Below, piece after piece: positions 11,901-22,587 of a stretch of 33,326 bases of DNA. Location of the stretch: the NCBI GenBank assembly GCA_027576995.1, contig JANBQC010000295.1, positions 1-33,326 of the forward strand, written 5' to 3'. The notes beneath the pieces were generated by a model. That model saw only the letters and a list, made by a program, of their open reading frames with translations, was not told the DNA's origin and searched no databases. Position 1 is the first letter of the stretch. Each line of letters opens with the position of its first letter. Origin of the DNA: Dimargaris cristalligena (lineage: Eukaryota > Kickxellomycota > Dimargaritomycetes > Dimargaritales > Dimargaritaceae). A program made the translations under genes and the position numbers.

Positions 11901-13706
11901 CAGCTAGCCCAGCAGTGGATGACGACTGGTAACCGTGATTACGCAGCCCGTTTGGAAATCAACATGTCGGAATTCAATACTGGCGACGAGCTATTTCTTA
12001 CCGAGCGCGATTTTGAGTATGACCATTCGCAGTCTTCGAGGGCGGAGACAGGCCGACCCCAGCAGCGAGCTTTCCATGCACCCCTTCATCTGTTTGGACA
12101 ACTAGTCAAGACCCCGGCCGGGCGGTCGCTAATCATTGAAAACGGACATCTCGACCGCCTAGTGGCCCAGCTCAAAAACTACGACGTTGATTTATCGAAC
12201 GCTGCCTCCCTGCTGGAGGTCAAGGGTGCGCTGTGGGCCTTGGCTAACATGTGCCACTGTGAAAACGGGGCCGAGCTAGTGCAGGAGCGTGGGGTCATCA
12301 ACCTGATGGTGGAGCTATTCCAAACCTCTCCCGTATGTAACCTGCGTGGCCTGGTCCTTAACGCCCTGGGTATGGTGGCCCTATCGTCCGTTGGGCGCCA
12401 GGCGCTTCAGGTAAAGGGCTGGACCCCTATGTTCAGTTTTAACGAAAACCAGATCCTCTATTTCCTCCCCCCCGACCTCACCCAGGCCCTTAGTGTGGAG
12501 AAATGGAGGGACTTGGAGGAGACCAATGATGGGAAGGACCACAGCACTACTTTGGAAAGTGGAGCTGGCCCCCAACCATCGCTAACCGATTCGGAGGATA
12601 CAACGGAAACCGATATCTTGCTGTCCATCGGGGCATTATGCAATAACGTATTGCAAGCCTCGGCGTGTAAGTCACTGATAGTTGCCCGCAATCGGCACGC
12701 GGAACTTTTCAGTTCCATGAAGTTCTGCCGGCGGGTGATGGACTTTATCGGCCATAACCACTTTCGGTTTAATGCGCGTCGGTTTATCGTCGACCTATTC
12801 GCTGTTGACCTAAGTGCCCACGTCCCCACCTTCCGTACCACGCAACCACCCCCGGGCAAATCGGGCATGACCCTCCAGCTGCGGAAATCGAAGCCCCTCC
12901 CCCCGCTCCTTCGGATGACCAACTCATTCTCATCCTCGCCGCTGGGTGGCGGGGGACCCCTGTCCGCCCTCCCCCCTGTCGGCACTTTCCCCCACCTGGC
13001 GGGCCAGCGTAATCGACGCCCTTCCCACCTGCGGACCCGGGCCGACCCGCATGCCCGACCCCGGTCGTCAAGTTTATCCAATTCAACGACCATTTTACAG
13101 TCTATTGGGGAGCAGGAGCGCGAACCCCCGTCGGACCGACGCACATCCCGAGACCGCAGCGGTAGCGGAGGAAGTATCATGGCATCAACCGGGTCGAACC
13201 TGCCCCCTCTGGTGGAAACCCAGGCCCACCCGCAGCCCCGCCCAGGGGGGGCTGTGGTCCAGGAGTCCGGTCGGCTCCCTAATGACCCTGTCCACCACCC
13301 CAGTTCCGGCCAGGGCTCCATCGTTTTGAAAAGCAAGCCCCCGCCTACCTTGACGCGACCCAGGGTTGATTCGGTGCCCACGACCCTACCCTCGGCTTCC
13401 CTCCACCAGGAGGAACCCTTGGGTCGGTCACCGGGGTCAGGACCGGGGCCAGGGTCACGGTGGCGGTCACTGGCGGATGGTCCCGTACCCCCCACGGCGA
13501 TACCGATTCACCGTAATCACTCTTCCCAGGTCGCGGGTTCTCGCTCGCGCGAGGCGATTCATTTATCCGATTTCCACTTCGCCGATGACGGCAGTGTCCA
13601 AGGCGAGACACCACCACAATTTCGATCCTTCTCCCAATCAATGGTGAATATCCACCAGTCTCATGTCAGTGGACCCCACCGCCAAAGTAAACCGGAGGGT
13701 GCTTAG
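5979..13706 (+). CDS. TORC2 subunit, Rictor/Ste20/Tsc11 (Avo3) homologue
   Basis: Rictor is the defining scaffold of TOR complex 2, which activates AGC kinases and controls actin and membrane homeostasis. Exons: 5979-6266, 6461-6641, 6859-6930, 7179-7341, 7552-7653, 7822-8003, 8204-8355, 8533-8638, 8809-9113, 9333-9586, 9798-9912, 10067-10246, 10516-10647, 10789-10904, 11158-11262, 11516-13706. The total of 4644 nt encodes 1547 aa with all phases closed. Seen in order: a Pro/Ser-rich start, an HR1-like coil (about 97-156), the Rictor N helical repeats (about 190-520), the WNW-containing middle domain (about 640-700), the HPRVILSQVM...LRTFATQYL segment (about 820-845), and the APLHLFGQLV armadillo-like block (from about 1006). 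A Ser/Pro/Arg-rich, probably disordered tail runs from about 1260. Mammalian Rictor is longer. The exact N-terminus is the least certain part. Confidence 0.92.
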
Positions 13707-16700
13707 GCCGAGCTCAGTGTCCATATTATCACCCTCACTTATGTTTTTGTTCCCCCGTTAGAGCCATGGGCTGGTTCGTTGGGTATATACTTAATAAGAT
13801 CGAGTTCAATTGACCGTACCTGCTACTGCTTGAGTTGATAAATATATATTCATATTGTTCATATAAACGATTTTCCCGCATCTTATGGGGACCATTCCGA
13901 AAGGGATGGCGTGGCTCGCACACCTTAATATTGCAGTTCTTTTAGATTACCTTATTTTTTTGAGGCCTCTCCACATGTTGCAAGACATTAACATGGCATG
14001 ATTTGACGGCGCTCAATGTAAAAAGGTATTGCTAGTGGACATGGTATAGAAACAGGTGAATCCAATCTAATTAGTCCAATATATTTGGTGCTATTTACTT
14101 CAACCGTTTAATATTTGCAATCAGCAATGGAGGGAAATATGGATATAAAGCCGAGTCAATGATGGAAGGATAAAGAGCAAGAGTTCTGTTTATTGCACTG
14201 CCCTCATAATGGGAATTGGATGGTGCGGATTAAATAATGGCATTCTTTGATTGTCGTTTCATTTCCAGTGGCCTTCCGTGGACTAATGGTGCCACCCTTT
14301 TTTACGGGCATTAGGGAGTCTCTTGAGGGTCTCCTGTCGGCCATTAATGACGACAGCAATCGGCTATTAAGCCATGTGAAGTGCCGGGCGGAGTACGAAA
14401 TATGCTCATTGGAGGAAGCCAGCTAAGCCGGACGGATTCCGGGTGATTGATATGCCAGAAGTCGGATATTCGCTGGGTATTGGTTGCTGAAAAGGTAAAT
14501 CCGACAACTGTCAAGTGGTGGTTCACAGGGCCATACAAAGACTATTGGAGGCCAGAAACGACGAACAACGCGTAGGTGAATTCGAACCAGCTGCAATAGT
14601 TGGCAGGTCGCAAATCAAGAAACCTTACCCATGCAGAGAAGATGAGTATTCTTGGAGAACAGGGTTCGTATATTCCACGCTAGATACCCAATAGTGCAGA
14701 AATAATCCCTGAGTAATAGAATCTATAGGTAATGACGGGTTATAGAAATGGTGTTAATCCAACTAACTACATAACACACGTGGGGGTAGATTTAAGTACG
14801 GAGAGGATACGCGGGAAGGAAGATAACCTCACCCTTATGACCAAGCTAGGACTAACCCGCTCTCTTTTTTACGACTCTGCCAATGATGCAGTGCATAAGT
14901 ATGGTATGGAAAACTTCATGGTATACCTAGAATTTCCGAGTCTCTATTATAATTTCCATATTCGCTGGTGCTTTACTGGCTACTGCCTTTAGTAGCCGAA
15001 CACACCTTCACCTCGCATCCTGGAAGATTCCAGTTTTGAGGCCAATCATTCAAACAACCTGGCGGTCTAAAGCCCAGCTGCCACCCTTATTCAGCTTTAC
15101 CACCACCCATAATGCAAAAAAGCGGCTAGGTGGCACCAACACGTATCGCCACCATTTACTTTGCCGGACCCGGCTTATTTATTTGCCAGCACCGACATGC
15201 TTCCGATTTCTGACCACTGTTTGCGGTCACACTGGGAGCACGCCTTGGTCGGGGCCACTTACCTCATCTTCACCACCGCCCCAACTCTTCTAGTGAGGGC
15301 GGTGGCCTCCTTCACCAACTCGGCTGCTACTTTTTTTGTACTATGTCCATCACTATTACCTTTCAGTACGAACAGCGCCAAGCAATAAAGAATTGCGAAT
15401 ATATTTGCCGACAGTTCCAACCAACCTAGTTTATCCGTCAAAACGAGTCCATCATTTTCTTCTGCAAAGGCAAATGGGAACTGGGTGGTTAGTGCGATCC
15501 TTATTTTCCAGCCAACCGTATACTATAGCTATCCGCCCTATTCAAGGTAATCACAAGGAAAGACAGCCGCTTTGGGTTGTTCATCCACCACCACATCATA
15601 AATCCGTTGGTCAACTTATTTCAATGACATGTCCTAATTATTATATGGGCGGGGTTTTGCCAATTCTTTTAGTCATTGTGTTTGATTCAGCGGGGGTTAA
15701 TCAGTAGCCAGGCAGTGGACTGGGGATTATAGCTGGTTGTTAAATATAGTTCAGCCTTGCCTCTGAGTATATTGCTGTATCTCAGCACTGTCCTAGCATG
15801 GGCACCTATTAAAATGGGTTAATCAACGAGGTAATTCTAGAATTTAAATCGGGCTTCTGCAGGCTCTTATTATCTCCCTCTCTCTTTAATTACTGGGGTG
15901 GAAGGGCATGGTTCTCGAAACCATACCTAGCTGAGCAGGGGGTTATAACACAAAACGAACAAATGGGACGGTTTGCACCACGCTGCTTTACCTTTGGGAA
16001 ATATCAGGGAGGGGAGAAGTGGGGTGGCGGAAAACACCACGGTGAACATCTTGAGTGTACATCTAATAGATTGACCACGGCCAGAAATATCACCCAAATA
16101 TATTGGCCTGTTAAGGAAGGAGGAAAAATTGGCTAATAGATTTATTCAAGGCAGCGAGGGAGAAGGATTTGGTGTCTCAGAAGGACAATCCGTTGTTTAG
16201 GTTGGTTCCCACCATGGTTAGATTTGGGTAGTCGCAATTGGCAGTGGTTGCCATTAGGAACAATAGCCATTCGGTCTCCGCTCCTGCTTCCCGCTCGCCG
16301 AGTGCTCTTTTGAACACGGGGTAGGTACAAATGAATTCAACTGACCCAAAGGGAGAGCGGATCCTAAACTCAGGTCTTACATGGTCCTTGGGCTTTGCTG
16401 TCTTGCATTATGGTGGATAATTCTTGTTCCCTACACGTAGGAGGGTATTGCTGACACTAGTAAACGGGCCATGTATTGTACGACATGAAGGGCCCGCCAA
16501 CTTTCGAGGATTATATGGCAAAGCAGGAATAAATACTGTTGCAGCCTCTCATCGACTGTCAGAACCACTTGGACACTTTCACAATGGTTATACATGATCA
16601 ATTATTTGCGAAGGACTGTGAGACTTGAGTCCCAGCGGCTGCTTTTGGAGTAACCTTCCGTCATATATATACACCACCATCCCGCCCACTTCCACTGAAC

Positions 16701-19700
16701 GTCCCGCATAGTGGCGAACATCGGGATCGATTATTTGGCAATTCTGGGCAGGGGGAGTTTGCACAGTCATGGTGTTTGACTATGAATGGCCGAGTGTCAC
16801 AACAACCCACAGTACTGTTTATCCAATCAGCGAGACACTCCATCACAGAAAATGGATGGACACGCCTTGGGCCAGGGTTCCAGTGGGAATATTTACCAGT
16901 CGGTTCTCACTCCTGGGACAAACAGTTCACAATATTACGGATTGGCGGAAAAGCATACCAGCCATTAGGGCCAGGAGTAAACTACTAGACTAGGCCTGGC
17001 TTCGGAGACTTGTTACCCGATGCTACTTCCAAAGAGCTTGGGAATTAGGTTTCAGGTGGTCTATAAGTTTAATTAGCCCAGGAACAGAGATGGGCTGCCT
17101 TAACTATGGAACGGAGTTAGTCGAGGCAGCAATGGTAAACCAACACCTGGTCAGGTGTAAACTAGATCCACCAACACCATTAGTTTACGAATGGGGGTGT
17201 GAAAACGCCTCTTTCTCTAACACCCCCCCCCTTGCTTCGAGTTCCAGCTGAGATGATCGGATGGGTATGTAATGGCTAAAAATAAATTGGACGCCTGTAA
17301 ATAAAATTATGCGGAGGCTCAGTTGTACGCGCGGGTCGAGTAGAGCCACTGAATTCAGTGAGACCATACACCAAAAGGCCTTGGATAGAATTGAAAACAG
17401 ACTGTGAGCAGAGATTATTAGGTCTACAGGTCACTGATAATACTGGGTAATTATTGACTTGAGGTTGATTACATAGACGGGCCTCACCGGCGAAGCCCAG
17501 TGCAGTCAAGACCCACTACTACCCATAACAAGTTCCAGAGGCCCAATACGAGACTGGCATGATATGCAATCTAAATAAGATAGACATCTTCTGGTGTAAG
17601 GTTCGCAATTGGAAGCCGGCCGTCGATACTATTGAGTGTTCGAAATAGCATCAATCATCGGTCCACCACCCAGCAATGGGCCCAATTAATAGCCCATCCG
17701 CTGTCGAAATACATACAGGAGAAAAGGGGCGCCGATTGGGCCAAATGGTCGCCAAGGCCTACCCCATTGTTATTCATCATCGTTATTATCACCTCTACCC
17801 AAGCCATGCCGAATGGATAATGTGGATTTTTTTCGATGCAGACGCAAGCGTATCTGATGACGAAGTAATGTAATCCCGAGTTCTTTGACCGCGTTTAATT
17901 CGCCCACAACTGTCTTATTAGTCTCATATACGAATTTACTGGATCCCTTTATCGTGCATGTGGAAGGCGTTAATGCAACCAGCCAATGAAATAGGGCCAA
18001 TGCGATGCCGCCGCCCTTAGGATGATTCGCAGATACCTGCCCCATCTGACTAGAATCTGGGGGGGGGGGGCGCTGGAGTTAAGCCAATAGCTTCTAACGG
18101 GCCATGTCGGCCGTTTCCAAAAACGAGTCGAGGTCTCAGGAAATATAGTATCTTGCCCTCGGTATCGAATTGTATCGGTGACCCACATAGCAACGCGTAG
18201 TTATCTCTATCTAGATCACAGAGTATCCCTAACAAGCCGTCTTGTCGATTATTAATCGAAGGGCTGTCTTTACAATTATTTGCCAAGGGGGAAAACCACC
18301 AATTGATTTTTTTAGAGATGACGACGTCAATCGAAGATCTTTGGAAGTGGCATGGTAGATATTAATCGTTTTTCAAGCGTAGCCAAAGCCCTACTGGATA
18401 GAGCCACTCGTACCCAAGCGATGGCAACCGGTACTTGTTATATTACCCAATAGCCCCTTAAAGGCAAGTAACGTCATGAAAACTAACCGCCCACTATGAG
18501 AAATGATTTAATTCTTATATTTGACAGGGCAAATTAATATAATGTCAATTGATCGGATGTATTTAGTTGCCGAGCCTTTGGCGCATGGTTTTCGCAGACC
18601 CCCTCACCCATGCCTTGGTCGTATATACTATTACCAAACCCCTGTTCATGCACAACCGACCACAAGGGTGACCCTGTCTGCAGGTGTCCCGGCCGACTAT
18701 GCCCCATATAAGCCCGGCGGAATGAGGGGGAGGGGGGTAGCAGGAGAAGTAGAAGAACACCGTGCACCACCTTGCCCTCCCCCCCTACTATAGCAATGGG
18801 GCCTGCCGCTTTAGTTGGTTAGTTATTATTTCTTACCATCTAGAATCCTCAATTTAGTCGTCGGTGTTACGCCGCCAGCCCTTTGAGGTTAAACCAATGT
18901 TTAGCTAGCCACGGCGATTGGTGGGTGGTCTTGAGGCCTGTCGATGCGCTGTGCTCTACAAGGGTTGGAGGGCTGGCGATACCAATGGGTATATTGTGGG
19001 GCGAAGGAAAGAGAGGCGTGGTACACGACGCTACACCATCTGGGAAGAAACGTGGCACTACCTCCCCCTCTCTATGTTTCTTGGGCGCCTCTACCACCTA
19101 TCTATACTAACATGTAGGTAAGATGGTTTAGGCCAGGCCCTCCTAGACGAATCCTTTTCCTCTCACTTTAGATAAACTTGGCCCATTTAATTAGTGGAAT
19201 TGAGGGAGGGGGACCACCAATATATTTCCATGCTGTCGCTGCGGGCTATCAGCCAACCGGGGGGATGTACATGCCTTCCATCTATCTCATACTAGACAGA
19301 AGACATTTCGGCTAATTATTCTCGCCTTTACGCTCTCAACCAGGCCAATGGTGACAAGTCCGGATGACACTGTGCCGCTCCTCCGGTGGCCATGCGGGTA
19401 AGAACGCTACTACGGTTGGTGGAGCACCTTACGCCTAGGCTGATTTGGCCCTCAAAACGGAAATAAACGTGTGCCAACCGCTCTCCCCCGCAAAATGATG
19501 GTCAATATTGATAATAGTGTATGTGCTTGGGGCCGTGAAAAGGAAGGGAAACTGCCAAGCCAATCCGTGTGAAGGAGTGTCTTCTGATGGCCTAAGGGTT
19601 GAGGAAGGCGAGAAAAGGTACTGATGGATGGACCAACAACCCTCGCCAAACTAGTGGTCAATCGTTCACCACCTTGAAACGGTCAGCCGCCTTTGGCACT

Positions 19701-19988
19701 TGCCGAATTTGCTGGTCTGCGGTTGGCCAGGGCTGGCGTGGCTACGATCTCTGGCTTGGACCGGGGTTATTTATTAGTGCACACACTCTCACTTAGTCTA
19801 GTATTATTATTATACTATTATTATTACTACTACTTACTAGGTAAATGGAAGGTCGCGGGCATTTTATTATACGGGTGCTTCCGAAGCTGATGGGCCAATT
19901 GAACTAACAAGAAGGGGAACCCCCCTTCCTCTTTGTGCACTGCTCTTAAAGAACCCAGAGTTTCCTGCTGCTATCTTCGGGCGAATAC
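13707..19988. other. 6.3 kb gap with no recognised gene
   Basis: Short ORFs of 60-90 codons occur on both strands at about the density chance predicts for this base composition, so they are not evidence of genes. The best hints are two. On the minus strand, an open stretch 15461-15263 lies between a TTTGCAG acceptor and a GTAAGT donor, and another at 16107-15992 lies between TTAACAG and GTAAAG. On the plus strand, a reading frame at about 14380-14694 is broken by one TGA at 14488. None matches a family I recognise. A run of 12 G sits at 18059-18070 and a degenerate TAT/TTA microsatellite at about 19801-19835. Spliced genes or pseudogenes could be hidden here. Confidence 0.4.
18059..18070. repeat. 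G12 homopolymer
   Basis: Twelve consecutive G inside the 6.3 kb gap. Such runs are error-prone in sequencing, so frames crossing it should not be trusted. Confidence 0.9.
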
Positions 19989-20743
19989 ATATATAAAGAG
20001 CCGCCTCGCTGTCTAATCATTATCATCATCAGCAGCACTCCATTATTCTTTTCCTTTCGCTTTATATCTCCCTGGTTACCGATAGACACTGGTGTCTTTC
20101 CGTGCCTCATACTTTAGCCCCCCTCGTTCGTTTTACGATACACATACCTTTCATCATTTGGTCAATTACCATTAATAATAATAATCCCCTTCGCCCTCCG
20201 GATTATATAAGACCTCGGATCGTACTATCCTATCCCCATTCCCCCTTTGGCTACTCCTTTCTCCCCTTTTATTCCCCACCCGTTGCTTACTCCGGACCCT
20301 GGCTGGCCCTTAGTTCGCTTTGGAATGTTATATTGACTTACCCCTCGACCCACTGTCTGCTGTTACAACCGTCGAATTTCCCTTAAAACTATTCTGCTGC
20401 TGGCTGTTTATGTCCCTTTAAACACCTTCCGTGCCCTGCCTTTCAGAGTAATCTTATACGATAAAACTGGATTTTGTTGTATAAATTATATCGCCGCGGA
20501 TATTTCTCGATCATCTAGCCCCCTGATTTAGTCCCGACCTCGGCTTACTTTTTTATTACATTGTGTTTGATTTGGCCCGGTGCCTCGACACTTTCGACCC
20601 AAGTCTATCTTCTCTCCACCCATTCTTTCGCTTCACGTGTATTTTATAATAAGTCACCGAGTCTTCTCCCGCTGCGCGGAAATCTCTCACTCCTTTCACA
20701 AATTACTCTCTTAATTTCTGACGCACTGCCTAATTTAATAACC
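19989..20743 (+). promoter_or_regulatory. Putative promoter/leader of the chitinase gene
   Basis: Two TATA-like boxes precede the chitinase: TATATAAAG near 19990 followed by a CA-rich start-like region, and TATAAATTA at 20480-20488, about 260 nt before the ATG. The stretch between them is strongly C/T-rich on the + strand, as expected for a fungal promoter or leader. The nearer box is the more economical choice; use of the distal one would imply a leader of about 700 nt. No clear 5' UTR intron donor is visible. Confidence 0.45.
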
Positions 20744-21955
20744 ATGTACGTCTCCGCCAAGTTTTTTGCCCTCGCCTCCCTTCTGGCTACCCCGGCCCTG
20801 GTGGCCGCCGTTCCCTTTGCCGCCCCCGTGCCCTTGGCCGTCCAAGGTGACACCTGCGACGGCTCGGCTGTTATCGGCTGTACTGCCGACGGTAAGTCGG
20901 TTGCCCTTTGTAATCAGGGTACCTGGTACGCCCAGCCCTGTCCCCAGGACACTTGGTGCACAGCGCTCTCCTGCACCTGGGAGAACGCCAGTGAGGCCAA
21001 CAATAACGCCGACACTGTGCCTCAACAATCGTCCAACGCGGCTACTCTCCCCACTATGAGTGCTGCTGACACACTTCCAGTTTCCTCCCCGGTTGCTTCG
21101 GACGTCGTGAATCGTCAGGATGAAATCTCCGTATCCTCCAGTTCCTCGGCTCCTGCTGCTTCTGGTAGCCCCTCCGGCGGCTACGACACCGGTGCCGCTG
21201 CTGGCTCCCCCAGCAACTATGGCACTGGTGCTTCCACCGGTTCGTCCGGTTATGACTCTGGCGCCTGGTCACCGTCTTCCGCGATCCCTTCCCCAAGCTC
21301 GACTTCTTCCGATGGCTACGGAAACAGCGGGTCCGGCAGTAGTGACTCGTCCAGCGGTAGTGGTCTGATGACCTGCTCTGAATTCAAGAACGCCGTCACT
21401 TCCAACGGCTACGCCGAGCCTAGCGACGCTCTGTGCCAGTCCATCGTCTCCCAATTCAGCAAGGCTGGCATCACCACTAAACTCGAGGCCGCCATGTTCG
21501 TTGCCCAGCTCATGTGGGAATCCGGCGGCTTCGTCTACGTTAGCGAAATTCGCTGTGCCGAGACCGGCTGCGCTGGAGACTACCAGACCCCTGGCGTTGA
21601 CGTGCCAGGAAAGACCTATTTTGGTCGCGGCTACATTCAGCTAACCTGGGCCGGTAACTACAAGGAAGCCTCTGAGGGACTCTATGGTGATGACCGTCTC
21701 CTGACCAACCCCGAGCAGGTTTCCTCGAACCAGGACACTGCCGTCGCTGTGAGCATGTACTACTGGAAGGCCCACGTTCATAGCGCTCCCGGTGTTTCTT
21801 CTGGCCAATTTGGCGCTGCCACTAAGGCCATCAACGGTGCTCTCGAGTGCGGTTCCGGTCCTAATACAGCCACCGCCCAAAAGCGCTTCGCCATTTACGA
21901 AAAGGTCCTTAAGGCTCTCAATCTGAATGATACTCCTAATAGTGCTGGCTGCTAA
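20744..21955 (+). CDS. Secreted chitinase: CBM19-like module plus GH19 catalytic domain
   Basis: A predicted secreted endochitinase (403 aa, single exon) hydrolysing beta-1,4-GlcNAc polymers. The ATG at 20744 gives a classic signal peptide (about 1-22), whereas the upstream in-frame extension does not. Residues 38-78 have the Cys spacing of a CBM19-type chitin-binding module (CDGS...GC...LCNQGTW...C...WC...C). A Ser/Gly/Pro-rich linker spans about 80-206. Residues 207-403 form the GH19 domain: WESGG (258-262, candidate acid Glu259), SEI (Glu268, possible second carboxylate), FGRGYIQLTW (293-302) and AINGALECG near the end. GH19 enzymes are common in plants and bacteria but rare in fungi, so this may be a lineage-specific or horizontally acquired gene. 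The role could be wall remodelling or attack on other fungi or arthropods; context does not decide. Confidence 0.9.
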   Translation: MYVSAKFFALASLLATPALVAAVPFAAPVPLAVQGDTCDGSAVIGCTADGKSVALCNQGTWYAQPCPQDTWCTALSCTWENASEANNNADTVPQQSSNAATLPTMSAADTLPVSSPVASDVVNRQDEISVSSSSSAPAASGSPSGGYDTGAAAGSPSNYGTGASTGSSGYDSGAWSPSSAIPSPSSTSSDGYGNSGSGSSDSSSGSGLMTCSEFKNAVTSNGYAEPSDALCQSIVSQFSKAGITTKLEAAMFVAQLMWESGGFVYVSEIRCAETGCAGDYQTPGVDVPGKTYFGRGYIQLTWAGNYKEASEGLYGDDRLLTNPEQVSSNQDTAVAVSMYYWKAHVHSAPGVSSGQFGAATKAINGALECGSGPNTATAQKRFAIYEKVLKALNLNDTPNSAGC

Positions 21956-22587
21956 GCCCAGTCAACCAATAGGATTCCCCTAATATTCACGGCATTTTTA
22001 CACCCTTCCCCCCTGACCTGCACATAATGTTGATTACACCTATGTAAATATCCCCCCCCCCCCCATATTCACCGTTACCTTTGTTCGCAAAAGTCGGCTT
22101 TGGTCTCGCTGGTTCTCTGCCATTGCTATTCGCTACCTTTAGTGTGGGCGACCATGTCCTCCCATTCCTTTTAGAATAGCTTAGAATTGTTGAGAGACAA
22201 AGCAGAACGAACATATTGCTATCCTCACAATGTACGATCATGCTCTTAACCGAATAAAAAATCTATATCTACCCACTCCAAAGTTCAATCTAAGATATCA
22301 AAATATCTCCAATGTGTTTTATAGGATTTCCATAGTATAGAATTGAGGTAAAAAACAGCAAGTTTTCCCTACTAAATTGTACAGTTTTACTCCCCACTCT
22401 CAAATCCAAAGACACTTCCTTTCCAATGGAGTATATTGTATTCCATAAATAAAACAACAATCCTGCTCATAATATATACATTTTTTTTAAAATTACCCAA
22501 TAATTTTATATTGGTCGTTCGAGGATAGCAGCCGAATAGCTTAGGTACTATATATTCCAGGTGGGTCCGGGGTATATGAGTCTAGGC
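21956..22587. other. Convergent intergenic region between chitinase and REV7
   Basis: This is the 3' flank shared by the chitinase (+) and REV7 (-). It contains a run of 13 C (22052-22064) and an AATAAA at 22253-22258 on the + strand that could serve the chitinase transcript. No gene is seen. Confidence 0.5.
22052..22064. repeat. C13 homopolymer
   Basis: Thirteen consecutive C in the 3' flank of the chitinase gene. Confidence 0.9.

Noticed and set aside
12458..13495. 345-codon minus-strand ORF opposite the Rictor C-terminus
   Set aside because: It is an antisense shadow of a GC-rich, Ser/Pro/Arg-rich coding tail. It has no family features and composition typical of antisense frames.
14570..14595. 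B-box-like TTCGAA sequence on the minus strand, tested as a tRNA
   Set aside because: The flanking bases do not form a T stem and no A box or acceptor pairing is present.
16588..16770. Protein-like minus-strand ORFs around 16.2-16.8 kb considered as a decayed transposon or gene
   Set aside because: No reverse transcriptase, integrase, transposase or other motif could be found, and ORF density matches chance. It is kept only as part of the unexplained gap.
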